Below, in pieces: positions 61,259 to 64,000 of a stretch of 64,000 nucleotides of DNA. The translations under genes were made by a program, and so were the position numbers. The stretch comes from Phaeobacter sp. B1627. Lineage in GTDB: Bacteria > Pseudomonadota > Alphaproteobacteria > Rhodobacterales > Rhodobacteraceae. Within the stretch, counting starts at the first letter, position 1. Every line of letters begins with the position of its first letter. The notes beneath the pieces were generated by a model, which saw nothing but the letters and a program-made list of their open reading frames with translations, made no database searches and was not told where the DNA came from. The stretch lies in assembly GCF_006265095.1 (NCBI RefSeq), contig NZ_VCNK01000001.1, forward strand, positions 186,001-250,000. The letters are read 5' to 3'.

Positions 61259-62554
61259 ATGGCCAATGTTGTCGTTGTCGGCGCCCAATGGGGCGATGAG
61301 GGAAAAGGCAAGATCGTTGACTGGCTCAGCGAACGTGCAGATGTAATCGCGCGGTTTCAGGGCGGTCACAATGCGGGCCACACGCTCGTTATCGATGGCA
61401 AGGTCTACAAGCTGCACGCGCTGCCCTCCGGTGTGGTGCGCGGGGGAAAGCTGTCGGTGATCGGCAATGGTGTGGTCCTTGACCCGTGGCATCTGCTGAA
61501 GGAGATCGCGACGGTGCGCGCGCAGGGGGTGGAGATCACGCCCGAAACCCTGATGATTGCGGAAAACACGCCCCTGATCATGCCGTTTCATGGCGAATTG
61601 GACCGCGCGCGTGAAGAGGCCGCGTCCAAGGGCACCAAGATCGGCACCACCGGTCGCGGTATTGGCCCGGCCTATGAAGATAAGGTGGGGCGCCGTGCGA
61701 TCCGTGTCGCGGATCTGGCCGATCACGCCACATTGGAGGCACGCGTGGACCGTGCGCTGCAGCATCACGACCCGCTGCGCAAGGGGTTGGGCGTTGAGGC
61801 GATCGACCGCGACGCTCTGATTGCCCTGCTGAAAGAGATCGCCACTGAAATTCTTCCGTTCGCGGCACCTGTCTGGAAGGTGATGAACGAGAAACGCAAG
61901 GCTGGGAAGCGCATCCTGTTCGAAGGCGCGCAGGGCGCGTTGCTGGACATCGATTTTGGCACCTATCCCTATGTGACGTCATCGAATGTGATCGCGGGCC
62001 AGGCCGCAACCGGGGTGGGCATCGGCCCGAATTCCATCGACTACGTGCTTGGGATCGTGAAGGCCTATACCACACGTGTGGGGGAGGGGCCGTTTCCGAC
62101 CGAGCTGGAAGATGAGGATGGCAACCGCCTTGGGACGCGGGGTCATGAATTTGGCACCACAACCGGGCGCAAGCGCCGCTGTGGCTGGTTCGATGCCTGC
62201 CTGGTGCGTCAGACCTGCGCGACGTCCGGGATCAACGGCATTTCGCTGACCAAGCTTGATGTTCTTGACGGATTTGAAACGCTGAAGATTTGCACCGGCT
62301 ATGAGCTGGACGGCGAACGGCTGGACTATCTGCCGACGGCGGCCGACCAGCAGGCGCGCTGTACCCCGATCTACGAAGAGATGGACGGGTGGAGCGAGTC
62401 GACGGAAGGGGCGCGATCCTGGGCGGAACTGCCGGCCAATGCGATCAAATATGTGCGGCGCGTCGAGGAGCTGATCGAGTGCCCCGTTGCCCTGCTGTCC
62501 ACCAGCCCGGAGCGGGACGACACGATTCTCGTGACCGACCCGTTTGCTGACTGA
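61259..62554 (+). CDS. purA: Adenylosuccinate synthetase
   Basis: 431 aa. Links IMP to aspartate with GTP in AMP synthesis. '[38 protein letters not shown]', '[14 protein letters not shown]' and '[23 protein letters not shown]' are canonical. AAAGGA before the ATG at 61259. It overlaps the DUF2842 start by one base. Confidence 0.98.
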   Translation: MANVVVVGAQWGDEGKGKIVDWLSERADVIARFQGGHNAGHTLVIDGKVYKLHALPSGVVRGGKLSVIGNGVVLDPWHLLKEIATVRAQGVEITPETLMIAENTPLIMPFHGELDRAREEAASKGTKIGTTGRGIGPAYEDKVGRRAIRVADLADHATLEARVDRALQHHDPLRKGLGVEAIDRDALIALLKEIATEILPFAAPVWKVMNEKRKAGKRILFEGAQGALLDIDFGTYPYVTSSNVIAGQAATGVGIGPNSIDYVLGIVKAYTTRVGEGPFPTELEDEDGNRLGTRGHEFGTTTGRKRRCGWFDACLVRQTCATSGINGISLTKLDVLDGFETLKICTGYELDGERLDYLPTAADQQARCTPIYEEMDGWSESTEGARSWAELPANAIKYVRRVEELIECPVALLSTSPERDDTILVTDPFAD

Positions 62555-62802
62555 TGGCCGAGTCTGAGGGGCTGAGCTATCGCGCCCGCAGGATCTGGGC
62601 GTTGGTTATCCTGCTGGTCGGGATGCCGCTCTATATTGTCGCGGCGGTGACGGTTCTGAGCTTTCTTGATCGCCCGCCCTTGTGGTTGGAGCTATTGATC
62701 TATGTGGCGCTGGGGGTGATCTGGGTCCTGCCCTTCAAATTTGTGTTCCGCGGGGTCGGCAAGGAAGATCCGGATGCCCTGCATGACGAGCATCGGAAAT
62801 AG
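62554..62802 (+). CDS. DUF2842 family membrane protein
   Basis: 82 aa with two membrane helices, 'RRIWALVILLVGMPLYIVAAVTVL' and 'LWLELLIYVALGVIWVLPFKFVF', and a 'GVGKEDPDALHDEHRK' tail, which I recognise as DUF2842. Function unknown. The ATG uses the last base of purA's TGA, so it is translated with purA. Confidence 0.9.
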   Translation: MAESEGLSYRARRIWALVILLVGMPLYIVAAVTVLSFLDRPPLWLELLIYVALGVIWVLPFKFVFRGVGKEDPDALHDEHRK

Positions 62803-62817
62803 GCGCGCGGGGAGGGG

Positions 62818-62927
62818 CTCCCGCCAAGGCTCCCAGCCCCGATGGGACTGATCCCCTTTGTTGGGCCCGGCGCGGCGCCCCTTTCAGGGGCGCCGCGCCG
62901 GTCGCTTTGGGCTTTGCCCAAAGCGAA
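62818..62927. repeat. Modular hairpin element, family A copy 5
   Basis: Begins GCTCCCGCCAAGG. The core TTTGTTGGGCCCGGCGCGGC leads into a 15-bp hairpin CCGGCGCGGCGCCCC/GGGGCGCCGCGCCGG (about 62867-62901) and a 10-bp one CGCTTTGGGC/GCCCAAAGCG (about 62903-62925). It is between the convergent DUF2842 and 63155 genes; no matching right end was found. Confidence 0.7.
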
Positions 62928-62980
62928 AACCCTCAATGATAGCAATGTCGTGGAGTGGTGGGCTTGGATTTGCACTCGGC

Positions 62981-63020
62981 ACCGAGACGGCTCTGACGGG
63001 ACGGAGACGGCTCTGACCGG
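62981..63020. repeat. 20-bp tandem repeat, 2 copies
   Basis: Two 20-bp units, both carrying GAGACGGCTCTGAC, in the same convergent gap as family A copy 5. Confidence 0.75.
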
Positions 63021-63106
63021 CGGCCGACGGGCGGGGCGGGGCCTCTGCCCACGCAGAACGCCGCCGCCCCGCAAGGGCTGCGTTCTGGGGCGCGGCGCGA
63101 CCCATA

Positions 63107-63151
63107 GCGGATCGGGAGGCGGCGGATCGGGACGCGGCGCACCGGGGCGCA
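63107..63151. repeat. 15-bp tandem array, 3 copies
   Basis: GCGGATCGGGAGGCG, GCGGATCGGGACGCG, GCGCACCGGGGCGCA, ending 4 bases before the 3' end of the 63155 gene. Confidence 0.8.
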
Positions 63152-63154
63152 GGC

Positions 63155-64000
63155 CTATCCGGCGGCCCGGTTGCCGGGACGAAAGCCGATTTGCGAGGAT
63201 ACGGAAAACCGGCCGTTCGACGCTTTCTTCAGTTTTCCTTCGCGCAAAAGCTGCCCGAACGAGCGCAGGCTGTCCTCACGATTGAAGTCATCCTGGCCTT
63301 CCAGCATCCTCACCTTGTTGATCAGTTGCGGACGGGAAAAGCTCTCGCGCCCTTCGACAAAGCTCATGTAGGATGCCGCAGCTTCCAGTAATTCCTGTAA
63401 TTCCACGGCGCCGTTTTCCGAGGCGTATCTGGCAAAGGCGCCATCTTGGGATCGCTGCTGCGGGACCTCCGCTTCATCGCCTTTCAGGATCGTGCTGGAG
63501 ACACGCCGCGGGCGCACCGGAGAGGCGCTCGGCGCGTTGACCACCTCGGTCTGTGCGGGAGGTGAAACAGAGACCTCCTCGGCGGTCGCGGCATCAATGC
63601 GCTGTTCTGCAACCAATTTCAGCGGAGCGAGGCGGGATCCTTGGTCGGTGCCGTCCGGGGAGCTGCGCGTTGTGGCCTCGGGGCGCGGGGATCGGTGGGG
63701 CTGCACCACGCTGGCCAGATCTTCGCGAAACGCCCGCGCCCGGGCCTCGCGGCGGGCATCGTCACCGCCGTCCTGGTCTGCTTGTGCGGCCGCGACGGCC
63801 GCTCGCAACTGATTGTATGTCGCGCGCGAGGTCGCGGCTTGTTCGTCGCTCAGCCGGTCATTGGCGGTGGCCATCAGGCGCGACAGGTCTCCGTCCGGGG
63901 AGCTGTCGGCCGAGATCAGACGCGCGCGTGCGCTTTGGTCAGACTGCGGGACAGCCGGTCTGGTGACGGCCTCAGTCGATGCGATCTGCCCCGATTTCAG
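63155..64000 (-). CDS. Rhodobacterales conserved hypothetical protein (5' end outside window)
   Basis: At least 281 codons, open to the window edge; an internal ATG at 63874 is in frame, but the upstream codons ('SADSSPDGDLSRLMATANDRL') read as the same protein. The middle is disordered and Pro/Ser/Arg-rich; the C-terminal part 'VELQELLEAAASYMSFVEGRESFSRPQLINKV' and 'FNREDSLRSFGQLLREGKLKKASNGRFSVS' is a compact helical domain I recall from uncharacterised Rhodobacterales proteins. Function unknown. Confidence 0.75.
   Translation of the reverse strand: MKSGQIASTEAVTRPAVPQSDQSARARLISADSSPDGDLSRLMATANDRLSDEQAATSRATYNQLRAAVAAAQADQDGGDDARREARARAFREDLASVVQPHRSPRPEATTRSSPDGTDQGSRLAPLKLVAEQRIDAATAEEVSVSPPAQTEVVNAPSASPVRPRRVSSTILKGDEAEVPQQRSQDGAFARYASENGAVELQELLEAAASYMSFVEGRESFSRPQLINKVRMLEGQDDFNREDSLRSFGQLLREGKLKKASNGRFSVSSQIGFRPGNRAAG

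Overview
The window is one high-GC, densely coded stretch of an alphaproteobacterial chromosome, most likely the Roseobacter group of Rhodobacteraceae. This rests on GcrA, a PopZ-like protein beside TolC, several small families I know mainly from Rhodobacterales (DUF1467, DUF6280, DUF6455, DUF2842), and the pairs secG-pyrG and purA-DUF2842. I see no rRNA, tRNA, prophage, insertion sequence or CRISPR array. It holds 62 supportable coding regions; the first (aspS) and last (63155, minus) run off the window.

Layout. 0-9 kb: aspS end, an orphan response regulator, methylmalonyl-CoA epimerase with DUF1467, a nitroreductase/EI24 pair, small conserved proteins, an M48 lipoprotein protease and rimO. 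9-16 kb: an AsmA-like protein, then a tight minus-strand operon kpsT-kpsE-kdsA-manB for surface polysaccharide. 16-24 kb: a UDG-family protein with SseB, a YghU-type GST, a NYN-LOTUS protein, a YHS protein, gcrA, an ABC-2 permease and an EamA transporter. 24-34 kb: argD-argF, a divergent ketopantoate-reductase-like protein, then pit, a Nudix hydrolase and hrpB on the minus strand, and meaB. 34-45 kb: rpmB, a copper pair (secreted Cys protein and PCu(A)C chaperone), a LysR regulator, lepA, an entericidin, a TraR/DksA zinc finger, and PCMT-like, tolC and PopZ-like genes. 45-64 kb: cobQ, efp, ygfZ, an MsbA-type exporter, two PLP aminotransferases, a crotonase, class I aldolase, pyrG, secG, purA.

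Links between genes. Mce and MeaB serve the B12-dependent methylmalonyl-CoA pathway and CobQ makes the cofactor. KdsA, ManB and the Kps-like pair make and export polysaccharide. GcrA and the PopZ-like protein belong to the alphaproteobacterial cell-cycle and polarity machinery. Most of the rest is housekeeping: translation (aspS, rpmB, lepA, efp, rimO), nucleotides (pyrG, purA) and arginine (argD, argF).

The most unusual content is not a gene. (1) More than twenty short imperfect tandem arrays (units 9-24 bp, 2-6 copies, unrelated in sequence to one another) lie mostly between genes, but four are inside coding sequence and all four keep the frame. (2) A modular hairpin-rich element occurs five times, with GCTCCCGCC-like ends and a GTTGGGCC-GGCGCC core, and every copy sits between two convergent genes. 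(3) A second short repeat (CCCCGAGGTATT...GAAAAGATGAA) occurs twice, once between argD and argF. Of the 16 convergent gene junctions, 11 hold either the modular element or a tandem array.
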